A stretch of 64,000 nucleotides of DNA, from the NCBI GenBank assembly GCA_028820845.1, contig JAPPII010000092.1, positions 1 through 64,000 on the forward strand, given 5' to 3'. The translations under genes and the position numbers were made by a program. Positions 56,300-63,993 of this stretch are shown here, piece after piece; position 1 is the first letter of the stretch, and each line of letters begins with the position of its first letter. This DNA is from Candidatus Poribacteria bacterium. GTDB taxonomy: Bacteria > Poribacteria > WGA-4E > WGA-3G. The notes below the pieces were generated by a model. The model did no database searches and was not told where the DNA came from. It worked only from the letters and a program-made list of their open reading frames with translations.

Positions 56300-57322
56300 T
56301 TAATTATTCGTTGCGGTTCGGACTTTCACGCGTCCCCAGACCGTTGTTAACAGATGGGGTTGTGGTGAGACCGGTAAAGAGAACACTGGATCGAACCAAT
56401 CCGCACTATAATTCCCACCTCTGTCCGTGAGTTGTTCCGATCTACCCCCGGCTAAAGCGACTTTGAAGAGTTGATCTTTTTCACCGGTTTCCCTCTGGTA
56501 AACAAGCGCATTACCCCGCGGTGCCAAAGCCGGACTCGATACATCCCCCTCCACTTTAATCTTACGCGGTTCTCCGTTCCGTTTGCGGTTCACAATATAG
56601 AGGCTCGTTGCATGCCCTCCAGGAGCCCGCGCCGGATCATTCGCGTCTATACCTGAAAAAACGAGTCTCGTACCATCGGGTGTCCAGACAGGGTCCAGCA
56701 GCAACACGAACCCTTCTGGTGTGATTTCCTCTTTTGCCTTGGTTCGTACATTAACAATCTCAATTCTCGGGTCGGCTATCTGTATGCCCCCAAATCTGTC
56801 ATTTATCGGTCGGAGCACCTCGGCGGACATAAAGGCGATTTCAGAACCATCGGGTGACCAATCAGGAAGCATACCGATTGCTATTCTTTTTTCATTCCGT
56901 CCGTCAATTGAGGCGGTGTAGATAGCGACCTCACCCCCATCGACCCGATAGTAAGCGATCCGTTCGCCATCGGGTGACCAGGCCGGATGCCGCCGCTCCA
57001 TTCTTTTGCGAAAAATAGGTTTAACGCTGTCGCCATCGGCATCCATCACATAGAGGTCTGAAACCTTCCCAGCGCGATCGGAGGCAAACAGAATCTGTCT
57101 ACCCGTCGGCGACCAGGCCGGTGAGTAATCGTTCCCGCGATGATGGGTTAAATTTGTCTGTCCACTGCCATCGGGATTCATAATGTAAATTTCAGAATTG
57201 CCATCCCGGTTTGATACAAACACAATCTTCTCTGTGGCAGGCATTTGTGCCGAAACTGGTATAATAGGCGCGAGAACGAACAGACCAAGCCCACAAACAA
57301 GAAAAAAACGGATAAATTTCAT
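56300..57322 (-). CDS. Secreted TolB-like (PD40) beta-propeller protein
   Basis: 340 residues with a signal peptide (about 1-25, ending VSAQM). Six PD40 blades follow, with [20 protein letters not shown] and repeated [12 protein letters not shown]-type strands. Resembles the C-terminal propeller of TolB without its N-terminal domain, so not a TolB orthologue. Immediately upstream of and probably co-transcribed with nadE. Its partner is unknown. Confidence 0.85.
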   Translation of the reverse strand: MKFIRFFLVCGLGLFVLAPIIPVSAQMPATEKIVFVSNRDGNSEIYIMNPDGSGQTNLTHHRGNDYSPAWSPTGRQILFASDRAGKVSDLYVMDADGDSVKPIFRKRMERRHPAWSPDGERIAYYRVDGGEVAIYTASIDGRNEKRIAIGMLPDWSPDGSEIAFMSAEVLRPINDRFGGIQIADPRIEIVNVRTKAKEEITPEGFVLLLDPVWTPDGTRLVFSGIDANDPARAPGGHATSLYIVNRKRNGEPRKIKVEGDVSSPALAPRGNALVYQRETGEKDQLFKVALAGGRSEQLTDRGGNYSADWFDPVFSLPVSPQPHLLTTVWGRVKVRTATNN

Positions 57323-57461
57323 TGTAAATTCCTCCTAAACGCTGTGCGTCTGAGAATGCGTTGGGTTTCACTCGTTTTTTGGTGATTCAAGTTTCCCTAT
57401 CTGTCACACCAATTATCTGCTGTACGGTGTTTTCAGGAAGTTTCCACTCAACCCAATCTAC

Positions 57462-57496
57462 GTACTGACTGCTGACTGCTGATGGCTGACAGCCAC
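57462..57496. repeat. 7-bp degenerate tandem repeat array (E)
   Basis: Units gtactga, ctgctga, ctgctga, tggctga, cagccac, abutting the stop codon of the gene that ends at 57497. Confidence 0.7.
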
Positions 57497-58960
57497 TTAT
57501 GTTTTCTGCGGTTTCTTACGTGCCGCCGGAAATAGGATATTGTTCAAAATTAACCGATACCCCGGCGAGTGTTTGTGCAAATCGAGGTTCGTCGGGATTT
57601 TTCCTTCACCCACAAGGTGACGATAATCCTCTGGGTCGTGTCCACCGAGAAACGTCCAAGTGCCTTTCCCTAATTTACCGTGAATATATTTTGCGTAGTT
57701 TGTGCCTTCCACCTCTCCGAGAATCGTGACAGAGCCGCGAATCCTATCCATGTTAAACGATGTTGTCTGTCCGAGGTAGCCCGGCACAACGCTCACATGA
57801 TTTTGTGTGAGCATTGTTGGAATCGGATCGTGCTTTGCTGCGAACTCAAAAAGCTTAAAGTCCTCAACACCGCTCTGTGCATCCCTATCAGGTTTCGGGT
57901 TGTCTATATCCGAGAATTCGTATCGGTACGGATTCGTATAGAGTTTAAAATTCTCAAACGCCAAGGTCCGCTGAAAATCAAGGTGCGCCTCCGCATCTGT
58001 CTCAATCGGTGTTCCGTCTAATTCAGGTGCAACGATGTCGATGGCTCCGCCGCGTGTTGCCAATGCGATATCCAAGGTTTCAGGGGCAGAACACATTGCA
58101 AAGATGAACCCACCGTTGACAATATAGTCCGATATCATCTGTGCCGTCTGTCCCTTGTGCTGTGGGACGCGTCGGAATCCCGCCTCCGTAGCGGCTTGCT
58201 CAAACATCAACATCCGTTGTTGATACCAGACCTGCGTCGAAAACGAGGCGTGGAACTTGCCGTGCTGCCCCGTGAAGTCCTCGTGGTGCAGATGTAGCCA
58301 ATCATAGTCATCTGTCTCTAAAACACCGCTCTGCACCTCTTTATCCCAGATGACATCGTAGGGAATCTGTGCGTAGTCCAGTGCAATTTTAACAGCATCG
58401 TCCCATGGATCCCGATAAGGCGATGCCTCTGAGGGTGCGTATACCGCAATCTTCGGAGCCTTTTCCAATAGAATCTCGTCCATATTGCTGCCTTGAAGGA
58501 CAGATTCCTTGATGCTGCGATACGCGGCATTGTCCATCCGTTCAAAGCTGACTCCCATGAGCGCAGCACGCATTTGGACATCCGGGGAGTCCGGCAGCAC
58601 AAATGCGCCGCCACGATAGTTCAACCACCAGTAGCAACGGTACTCCCGTGGGACCTCCAATGCCCAGTATGTCAAGCCGTAAGCCTTCAGATGGTTCGTC
58701 TGTGCCCCGATGTCCATCGGTATCAGCAGCCATTGCGCGGCGGCGATGTTTGTACCGATAAGGAACAATAGGAGTATCAGGAGTATAGCATGGTGGATCT
58801 TAGAATTATTTATACACCTGATATTGGTAAAGTTTTTCCGGATGCCCCAACTTGTTGGGGAGAGCACACTTTTCCCGAACAAGTTCGGGCATCCAGATGT
58901 TCGCTTATTTCTATAATTCACTATAATTTTACGCTTTACCATAGTCCGAAACGTATTCAT
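57497..58960 (-). CDS. Exported protein of unknown function with an embedded palindromic element
   Basis: 487 residues. The conserved part begins after a hydrophobic segment (HHAILLILLLFLIGTNIAAA, about 56-75) with WLLIPMDIGAQTNHLKAYG; proteins with this start are sometimes labelled asparagine synthetase B, but no synthetase motif is seen, so I do not use that name. Its start ATG overlaps the upstream gene's TGA (TGATG), suggesting coupling. Codons about 22-45 between start and signal segment come from the 55-bp double-hairpin element (58840-58894), giving an unusually long n-region. A later start is not available in frame as ATG, GTG or TTG between the element and the hydrophobic segment. 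Confidence 0.65.
   Translation of the reverse strand: MNTFRTMVKRKIIVNYRNKRTSGCPNLFGKSVLSPTSWGIRKNFTNIRCINNSKIHHAILLILLLFLIGTNIAAAQWLLIPMDIGAQTNHLKAYGLTYWALEVPREYRCYWWLNYRGGAFVLPDSPDVQMRAALMGVSFERMDNAAYRSIKESVLQGSNMDEILLEKAPKIAVYAPSEASPYRDPWDDAVKIALDYAQIPYDVIWDKEVQSGVLETDDYDWLHLHHEDFTGQHGKFHASFSTQVWYQQRMLMFEQAATEAGFRRVPQHKGQTAQMISDYIVNGGFIFAMCSAPETLDIALATRGGAIDIVAPELDGTPIETDAEAHLDFQRTLAFENFKLYTNPYRYEFSDIDNPKPDRDAQSGVEDFKLFEFAAKHDPIPTMLTQNHVSVVPGYLGQTTSFNMDRIRGSVTILGEVEGTNYAKYIHGKLGKGTWTFLGGHDPEDYRHLVGEGKIPTNLDLHKHSPGYRLILNNILFPAARKKPQKT
58840..58894. repeat. 55-bp double-hairpin palindromic element, copy 2, inside a coding frame
   Basis: Arms GGATGCCCCAACTTGTTGGG and ...CGAACAAGTTCGGGCATCC are 21-bp inverted repeats and each folds on itself; the core has GAGCACACTTTTCCC. 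Matches 21745-21799 in length and layout. It encodes residues of the 57497-58960 product. Confidence 0.8.
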
Positions 58961-61689
58961 CAGTTTTTCCCTGGTGTGTTTATTTGTAAATTACCTGCGG
59001 CAGCTGCCGGTTCACGTCCAAATACGACGTGTCCATTGTGTATCAGTGCCGTCTCGGTAGTTTCTGGGTGGGTCGTATCAATTTTCCAAAGTTGCCCGTT
59101 GTTTTCGTAGATAATCCACCGTCCATCCGGTGGCACCCAGGCTGGATGCGAGCCGCCCCTTCGAGTCAACTGCTTTTCTGTCGGGACACCTTCACTTGAA
59201 TAGGTGACGAGCCAAACCTGTTGGTAATCGCCGACCTTTCGTGTGAACGCCAGTTGATTCGGATTCGCGGGCGACCATGTCGGTTCTATATCGTCTGTGT
59301 CTGGCGATATTACAATCGGCTCGACGCTCTGTGCGATTTGATCGAAGGCGTAGATGTTTCGTCTCTGTTGCCCATCCACAGGAATCGCTGCCTCCGGATT
59401 TTCGATGCTCCCTGCAGTAACATAAGTTAGCATCGTGCCGTCGCTATTCCAGGCAGGTGTGAAACTTTGCAGTGCTGTTGACGGCACAGTGAGCTCGGAG
59501 CCACTCGGAATATGCAGTATAACGACGCGACTTCGATCTCCGAACTCCGGACGTGTATAAGCAACGTATTGTGCATCGGGCGAGATCGCGACATCGTCCG
59601 CCATTTTTCGTCTATCGAAAAGCAGACCACCATCCGGCATTTCACGGTTCCGAATAATAACGTTCCCGTCCCTATCCTGATAAATGAGTGTCCCATCATT
59701 TGCAACAGTTGGATTGTCTCCAATACCTAATGGTGTACTGTTCCCATCAGGCGAGATCCCCCAAATCATGCCGTCGTAAGCGAAATAGATAAACAAAAGA
59801 TTGGAAGACTGGATGGTTGGAAGATTGAGACCTGCCTCCCTTTTTCCATCCTTCCCTCCGTCTTCCTTTTCAATCAGGATGCCCGCTTTGGGGGTAAAAC
59901 GTCCTGTATCACCCAGTTCCCACCCGGCCCCGTTTGCTTTCCAGACAAAACTGATCCCTTTTGTCCAGTAGTTCCATTCTTCGTTTAAACGTCCACCACG
60001 GGTGACACGAAAGATGTCTTCGGGTTCTCCATAACGTTTCCTAATTTCCCAGCGTCCACCGTCCTCAATTTCCGCCATATTTCCGTCTGCATCGATGTAA
60101 ATTGCGAGAACTGCAATGTCAATATGTGCTGTTGTTTCTCCAGGGAATACATGAACTGCTGTAGGTTCACCGCGGACGGGATGACGTGTGCCGTATATGC
60201 CAACGCCATCGGCGATACCGGTTTTCTGGTCGTTGTTTGCGTCCACGACTGCCATGACGTAATAGCTGCCCGGTAGCACATTGACTTGGTAACTGCCATC
60301 GCTTGAAACAGTAATCGGCATCGCAATCGGTGTACTGAAGTCAGGGGCGTAAGAGAGCGTCAGTATTCCCTGCTGGACAGTGTGTCCGTCCCATACGATA
60401 CGTCCGGCGATGCCGCCTTGTTCAATATGTGCTTCAATACTGGGTGGCGTGGCATGAAGCCGTCCATCGTCATCGTAGCGTGCACTTATCACGAGTTCAA
60501 TTTCTTGGGTTTCGCCTTCTACTAAGGTGAGTGCAGTTGGGGGCTGTGCCGTGATGTCTATTGTACCGTAGCCGCCTAAACCGTCCCCTTTACTATATCT
60601 ACCATTCTTATCCGCATCCAGATTAGCGATAACATAGTATTCATCCGGTGGGAGTGCTAAACGGAACGCACCCCCAGGCGCCGTTTCGCCACTGGCAACC
60701 GGAGCGACTAAGGCGGGGTCTGAATACACTTCAAGCCGTGCGGTTACATCCCCGGGCACCGGAGACACGATGCCTGTGAGCGTGCTGGTCGCTGCTTTTT
60801 GCGTCTTCTCACGAGTTTGATAGGTGGCAGTGATTGCGATTTCTATATTTTCAGTGAATTTGTTCACAGAAACCAAAACGGGCTGTGGGAAATTCCCACG
60901 TTTCCGCATATCCTCAACACCGTAGAAGCCAAAGTCGTCCCCTGTATCCAGTTTATTCGTCCTGTTGTTATCCACAATCGCCATCAGGTAGTATTTGCCC
61001 GGCGGTAGATTGAGCGTCCAGCTGCCAGCGTCTGTCACTCTGGCGATACCCGCACGATATTTCCACGATAAATCTGTATACGCAAGAATGAGTGCTTGTG
61101 AACCGGCTCGGAGCGATTTCGGATTTTCTGGTGCTTGGCGGACAAAACGCAGTGTCCCACTACACCCCGATGTCGCTTTGCGCAACTCCGTCTGGAATTG
61201 CTGGAGTTGGCTCGGTTCGTATTCGGATAGTGGAACGACCGTTGGTTTATTATCAATGTAGGTCGCTCGTGCGGTTATCGGGATCTCTAAACCCCGAATC
61301 TTTTCTCCGTCTTGGACTTCAATCTCCTGTTTGTTTTGATTCTCATTGCCCCAGTCGGTAATTCCGAACATACCCAAGCCATCACCTGTATCAAAGCTCC
61401 CAGATTTATCAACATCTACATAAGCAACGAGATAATAGCGTCCGGGTTCCACACGGAGTGTGAATTGTCCATCGCCGAGTTGCGGGATTCCACTAATATA
61501 AACCTGTTGGAGTGCTTCGTCCCGATAAACAGACACACTTGTATGCGACAAGTCTTGCCCTTTCCAGACGACTCTCCCTGCCAAGGTCGCCGTCATCCGT
61601 TTCGCCGTAGCGTCCTCCTGCGCTTGGCAGAAAGCCTCACCGGCAAATCCGATACTGATAACAAGTAGCAAAAGCGTCAAGCGTTTCAT
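58960..61689 (-). CDS. Secreted multi-repeat protein with PD40 propeller C-terminus
   Basis: 909 residues, signal peptide 1-23 (LLLLVISIGFAGEAFCQ). Four related domains of about 110 residues, each a beta-sandwich like a carboxypeptidase-regulatory or SdrD B-type domain, end with an acidic loop: DVDKSGSFDTGDGLGMFG, DNNRTNKLDTGDDFGFYG, DADKNGRYSKGDGLGGYG and DANNDQKTGIADGVGIYG. These loops look calcium-binding. The C-terminal ~300 residues are PD40 blades (PTWSPANPNQLAFTR). A purine-rich short-period repeat at 59801-59877 encodes a Gly/Lys/Glu-rich insert at about 604-629. GAAGGAACGG precedes the ATG. Confidence 0.75.
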   Translation of the reverse strand: MKRLTLLLLVISIGFAGEAFCQAQEDATAKRMTATLAGRVVWKGQDLSHTSVSVYRDEALQQVYISGIPQLGDGQFTLRVEPGRYYLVAYVDVDKSGSFDTGDGLGMFGITDWGNENQNKQEIEVQDGEKIRGLEIPITARATYIDNKPTVVPLSEYEPSQLQQFQTELRKATSGCSGTLRFVRQAPENPKSLRAGSQALILAYTDLSWKYRAGIARVTDAGSWTLNLPPGKYYLMAIVDNNRTNKLDTGDDFGFYGVEDMRKRGNFPQPVLVSVNKFTENIEIAITATYQTREKTQKAATSTLTGIVSPVPGDVTARLEVYSDPALVAPVASGETAPGGAFRLALPPDEYYVIANLDADKNGRYSKGDGLGGYGTIDITAQPPTALTLVEGETQEIELVISARYDDDGRLHATPPSIEAHIEQGGIAGRIVWDGHTVQQGILTLSYAPDFSTPIAMPITVSSDGSYQVNVLPGSYYVMAVVDANNDQKTGIADGVGIYGTRHPVRGEPTAVHVFPGETTAHIDIAVLAIYIDADGNMAEIEDGGRWEIRKRYGEPEDIFRVTRGGRLNEEWNYWTKGISFVWKANGAGWELGDTGRFTPKAGILIEKEDGGKDGKREAGLNLPTIQSSNLLFIYFAYDGMIWGISPDGNSTPLGIGDNPTVANDGTLIYQDRDGNVIIRNREMPDGGLLFDRRKMADDVAISPDAQYVAYTRPEFGDRSRVVILHIPSGSELTVPSTALQSFTPAWNSDGTMLTYVTAGSIENPEAAIPVDGQQRRNIYAFDQIAQSVEPIVISPDTDDIEPTWSPANPNQLAFTRKVGDYQQVWLVTYSSEGVPTEKQLTRRGGSHPAWVPPDGRWIIYENNGQLWKIDTTHPETTETALIHNGHVVFGREPAAAAGNLQINTPGKN
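59801..59877. repeat. Short-period purine/pyrimidine repeat inside a coding frame
   Basis: Begins with heptamer-like units (ggaagac, tggatgg, ttggaag) and ends with octamer-like ttccatcc, ttccctcc. Encodes EDGGKDGKREAG between the repeat domains and the propeller of the 909-residue protein. Confidence 0.6.
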
Positions 61690-61899
61690 TTCCGTTCCTT
61701 CATGCTGTTGTTTTGTTGTATTTGATCCTTAACAATATTAACACGTACCACGAATAATTTGCAAATAGAGATTCTCAGGGCAGATTCATTCAATTGTCCA
61801 CTTGTCTGAATGCATGTCGCATGAATCAGGATTTATAGGATTGAGGGACTGGTAGGATTGCTGTATAAATATGATGTTAACTTAACGGTATATTTTTTA

Positions 61900-61959
61900 G
61901 CAACACACGTTAAAAATGTTACACTAAATGTTACACCCGTGTAACATGTGATGTGTTGC
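61900..61959. promoter_or_regulatory. Cluster of TGTTACAC boxes within an inverted repeat
   Basis: Outer ends GCAACACA (61900-61907) and TGTGTTGC (61952-61959) are inverted. Inside lie TGTTACAC at 61917-61924 and 61929-61936, and its complement GTGTAACA at 61939-61946; another GTGTAACA is at 62052-62059. Likely binding sites for a regulator of the divergent genes (inference). Confidence 0.5.
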
Positions 61960-62256
61960 CTATGACGTTAGAGAACCCAGTCCCCGTAAGGGTTCGTTGA
62001 CGTTTAATTTCCGATTTTTTCTTGTGTGAAAAAAAACGAATTTGGCGAAAAGTGTAACATTTTGCAGGAGTGGGTTAATGGTGTTATTGACACATTCAGT
62101 CTTGAGAGATTCACGGCGTAGGTCCTCCTTTGAAGATAGAGATAATATATTATACTATATTTACTAACGGATGGCAAGTTAAAATGTGCTATAAACTCGG
62201 AGATAGGAATTGGCAGTAGTTTTAGTCTTTCTTTAATTTTAAACTTTACTATAAAT

Positions 62257-62286
62257 TTGACTTTCATCATTAATATATAGTATAAT
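62257..62286 (+). promoter_or_regulatory. Predicted sigma-70 promoter of the LamG-like gene
   Basis: TTGACT (62257-62262), 18-bp spacer, TATAAT (62281-62286). Transcription would start near 62293, giving an ~85-nt leader. Confidence 0.7.
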
Positions 62287-62293
62287 ATTTTTC

Positions 62294-62317
62294 ACATATC
62301 TACGCGCGTAGATATGT
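62294..62317. promoter_or_regulatory. Perfect 24-bp palindrome at the predicted transcription start
   Basis: ACATATCTACGC followed by its exact reverse complement, beginning about one base after the predicted start point. It can act as a repressor operator or as a hairpin at the 5' end of the transcript. Confidence 0.65.
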
Positions 62318-62378
62318 AATATGTTTTCCATTCTTGGAAAAATTTGCCCACAACACACGCTAATAGGAGACCTTAAGT

Positions 62379-63143
62379 ATGAAAATGAAAGGTTATTCCA
62401 TCTGTGCTGTTCTGCTGATGTTTTGTATGTCCCTGCCAGCAGTCGCACAGGATGCGCAAGCAGACAATCTACTCGGATGGTGGCTATTTGACAGTGAAAA
62501 GGACGAGATCGGTAACTGGAGCGATATAGACCTCCACGGTGCCGAACTCAAAGACGGGCAGCTAATTGTTGAGACAGGAAAATGGGCACACGCACTTGAA
62601 TACAGCGGCCCCGATATCGAAGAGAAGACTTTGATGACATGGGTCGCATTAGACAGTCTCGCCGCAACCAAAGGTTCGGCACTCACGTTAGATAAAGCCT
62701 CTGAAGACCAATTCAACGCCATCGTCTACGCCGAACGCCAACCGAATCAGTGGATGTCAGGCAGCAGTTGGTTCCACCGCACAGAGGACTTTCCAGACGC
62801 ACACAACGAAAAGAACGAAGGCGAAATGGTCTACTTAGCCTTCACTTATGAAGATAAGGGTGGGACTTACAAGATAACGGGTTACCGTAACGGTGAGAGC
62901 CTCGGTAGCTATGAAAAGGGTGAGATCAAAACCTGGCCCACAGATGATGCAGAAATTATCTGGGGTAAACGGCATACAAATGGGCTCGGCGGTCCCGGCG
63001 ATCTCAACGCACATATTGAGGAATCCCGTATTTACTCCGTTGCATTGACCGAAAATGAAGTTAACGAAATGGAAATCGGAACGCTTTCTGTTGATCCACA
63101 AGGCAAGCTCACAACGCGCTGGGCAAAACTTAAAGCGAAGTAG
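62379..63143 (+). CDS. Secreted LamG/concanavalin-like protein
   Basis: 254 residues, signal peptide 1-23 (AVLLMFCMSLPAVAQ). LLGWWLFDSEKDEIGNWSD followed by EYSGPDIEEKTLMTWVALDSL is the start of a LamG-type jelly roll; ESRIYSVALTENEVNEM is its final strand and helix. Such domains bind glycans or join larger adhesins. Ends with DPQGKLTTRWAKLKAK, a tail nearly shared with the next protein. Good ribosome binding site (AGGAGACC). Confidence 0.8.
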   Translation: MKMKGYSICAVLLMFCMSLPAVAQDAQADNLLGWWLFDSEKDEIGNWSDIDLHGAELKDGQLIVETGKWAHALEYSGPDIEEKTLMTWVALDSLAATKGSALTLDKASEDQFNAIVYAERQPNQWMSGSSWFHRTEDFPDAHNEKNEGEMVYLAFTYEDKGGTYKITGYRNGESLGSYEKGEIKTWPTDDAEIIWGKRHTNGLGGPGDLNAHIEESRIYSVALTENEVNEMEIGTLSVDPQGKLTTRWAKLKAK

Positions 63144-63153
63144 TTTTTGAAGC

Positions 63154-63184
63154 GTAGGGCAAGGTCCCCGGACCTTCGCCCTAC
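63154..63184. repeat. GTAGGGC hairpin after the LamG-like gene
   Basis: GTAGGGCAAGGTCC pairs with GGACCTTCGCCCTAC with one bulged base. No strong T tract, so the terminator role is uncertain; it resembles other GTAGG hairpins in the window. Confidence 0.65.
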
Positions 63185-63244
63185 TTTCGTATGGCGTATG
63201 TTACCGACAAACTTAGACTGACTCACCAAAACCCAGGGGGTGTT

Positions 63245-63952
63245 ATGAAACGTCGAATAACCCTCTTTCTGATATATATTGGTATTGGTCTCGTTTCTGT
63301 TGCTGCCGCCGAGCAGCAAACGTGGACATTCGACGACAATGCCGCAGATTGGACCCCTGCAAACGGTACGTGGGAAGTAGAAGACGGGGTCTATAAACAG
63401 ACAACGCGCTATGGTGAGGCGCAAAAAACGTTAGCAAATGGGGCAGAATGGACAGACCACACCGTAAAAGCAAAAGTCCGTATTGAGGCAGGACACTGGG
63501 CAGGGATCGTCTTTCGCGCACAAAATGAATTTGAATACTACGTCTATCTCATCTGTCCGAAGGAGAATAAATCTGAGTTGTGGAGACACCGCCGCAGCAC
63601 CGCTTTTAAAGACGGATTTGAAGGACGCGACGAGATTGAACACGATATCGCACCTATCGGACTGACACTCACCCGAAACGAATGGTTTATGCTCAGTGCA
63701 ACCCTTGAAGGCAGCCGAATCGCACTCGCTATTAATGGCATAGAGCAAGCCGTATTTTTTGATGACACGTATCCGCGCGGTAGAGTCGGGGTCTGGACAT
63801 GGGATACGCAAGCCAGTTTTGATGATGTCAGTGTCAACGGTGTGACAACAACGTCTCTCACGGCGGTCGAACCTAACGGAAAACTCGCAACATCGTGGGC
63901 GACACTAAAGCGAATCGCGGACCGCAAACCGCAAACCGCGAATAGCAGATAG
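63245..63952 (+). CDS. Secreted DUF1080/LamG-like protein
   Basis: 235 residues from ATG 63245, which follows CAGGGGGTG; an in-frame ATG at 63191 would add 18 non-signal residues. Signal peptide about 1-22. WTFDDNAADWTPANGTWEVEDGVYKQ and GIVFRAQNEFEYYVYLI match the DUF1080/3-keto-disaccharide hydrolase-like jelly roll, which can be catalytic or carbohydrate-binding; only the lectin-like fold is certain. The tail EPNGKLATSWATLKR resembles that of the preceding protein. The last ~14 codons and stop come from a 7-bp repeat array. Confidence 0.78.
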   Translation: MKRRITLFLIYIGIGLVSVAAAEQQTWTFDDNAADWTPANGTWEVEDGVYKQTTRYGEAQKTLANGAEWTDHTVKAKVRIEAGHWAGIVFRAQNEFEYYVYLICPKENKSELWRHRRSTAFKDGFEGRDEIEHDIAPIGLTLTRNEWFMLSATLEGSRIALAINGIEQAVFFDDTYPRGRVGVWTWDTQASFDDVSVNGVTTTSLTAVEPNGKLATSWATLKRIADRKPQTANSR

Positions 63953-63993
63953 CAAACAGCGAATCGCGAACAACGAATCGCGAACAACGAATA
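63910..63993. repeat. 7-bp degenerate tandem repeat array (F)
   Basis: Twelve units: gcgaatc, gcggacc, gcaaacc twice, gcgaata, gcagata, gcaaaca, gcgaatc, gcgaaca, acgaatc, gcgaaca, acgaata. Runs through the 3' end of the preceding gene to an AGGAGG at the window edge that may serve a gene outside. Confidence 0.85.

Larger units (their letters stand above)
61690..62378. other. Long divergent intergenic region with operator-like sites
   Basis: Nearly 690 bp, AT-rich, between two divergent secreted-protein genes. No gene is convincing. It holds a cluster of TGTTACAC boxes (61900-62059), a strong promoter (62257-62286) and a perfect 24-bp palindrome (62294-62317). Confidence 0.7.

Noticed and set aside
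57497-58960. Annotation as asparagine synthetase B
   Set aside because: No glutaminase Cys or ATP-pyrophosphatase loop is present; the name seems to be a database carry-over.
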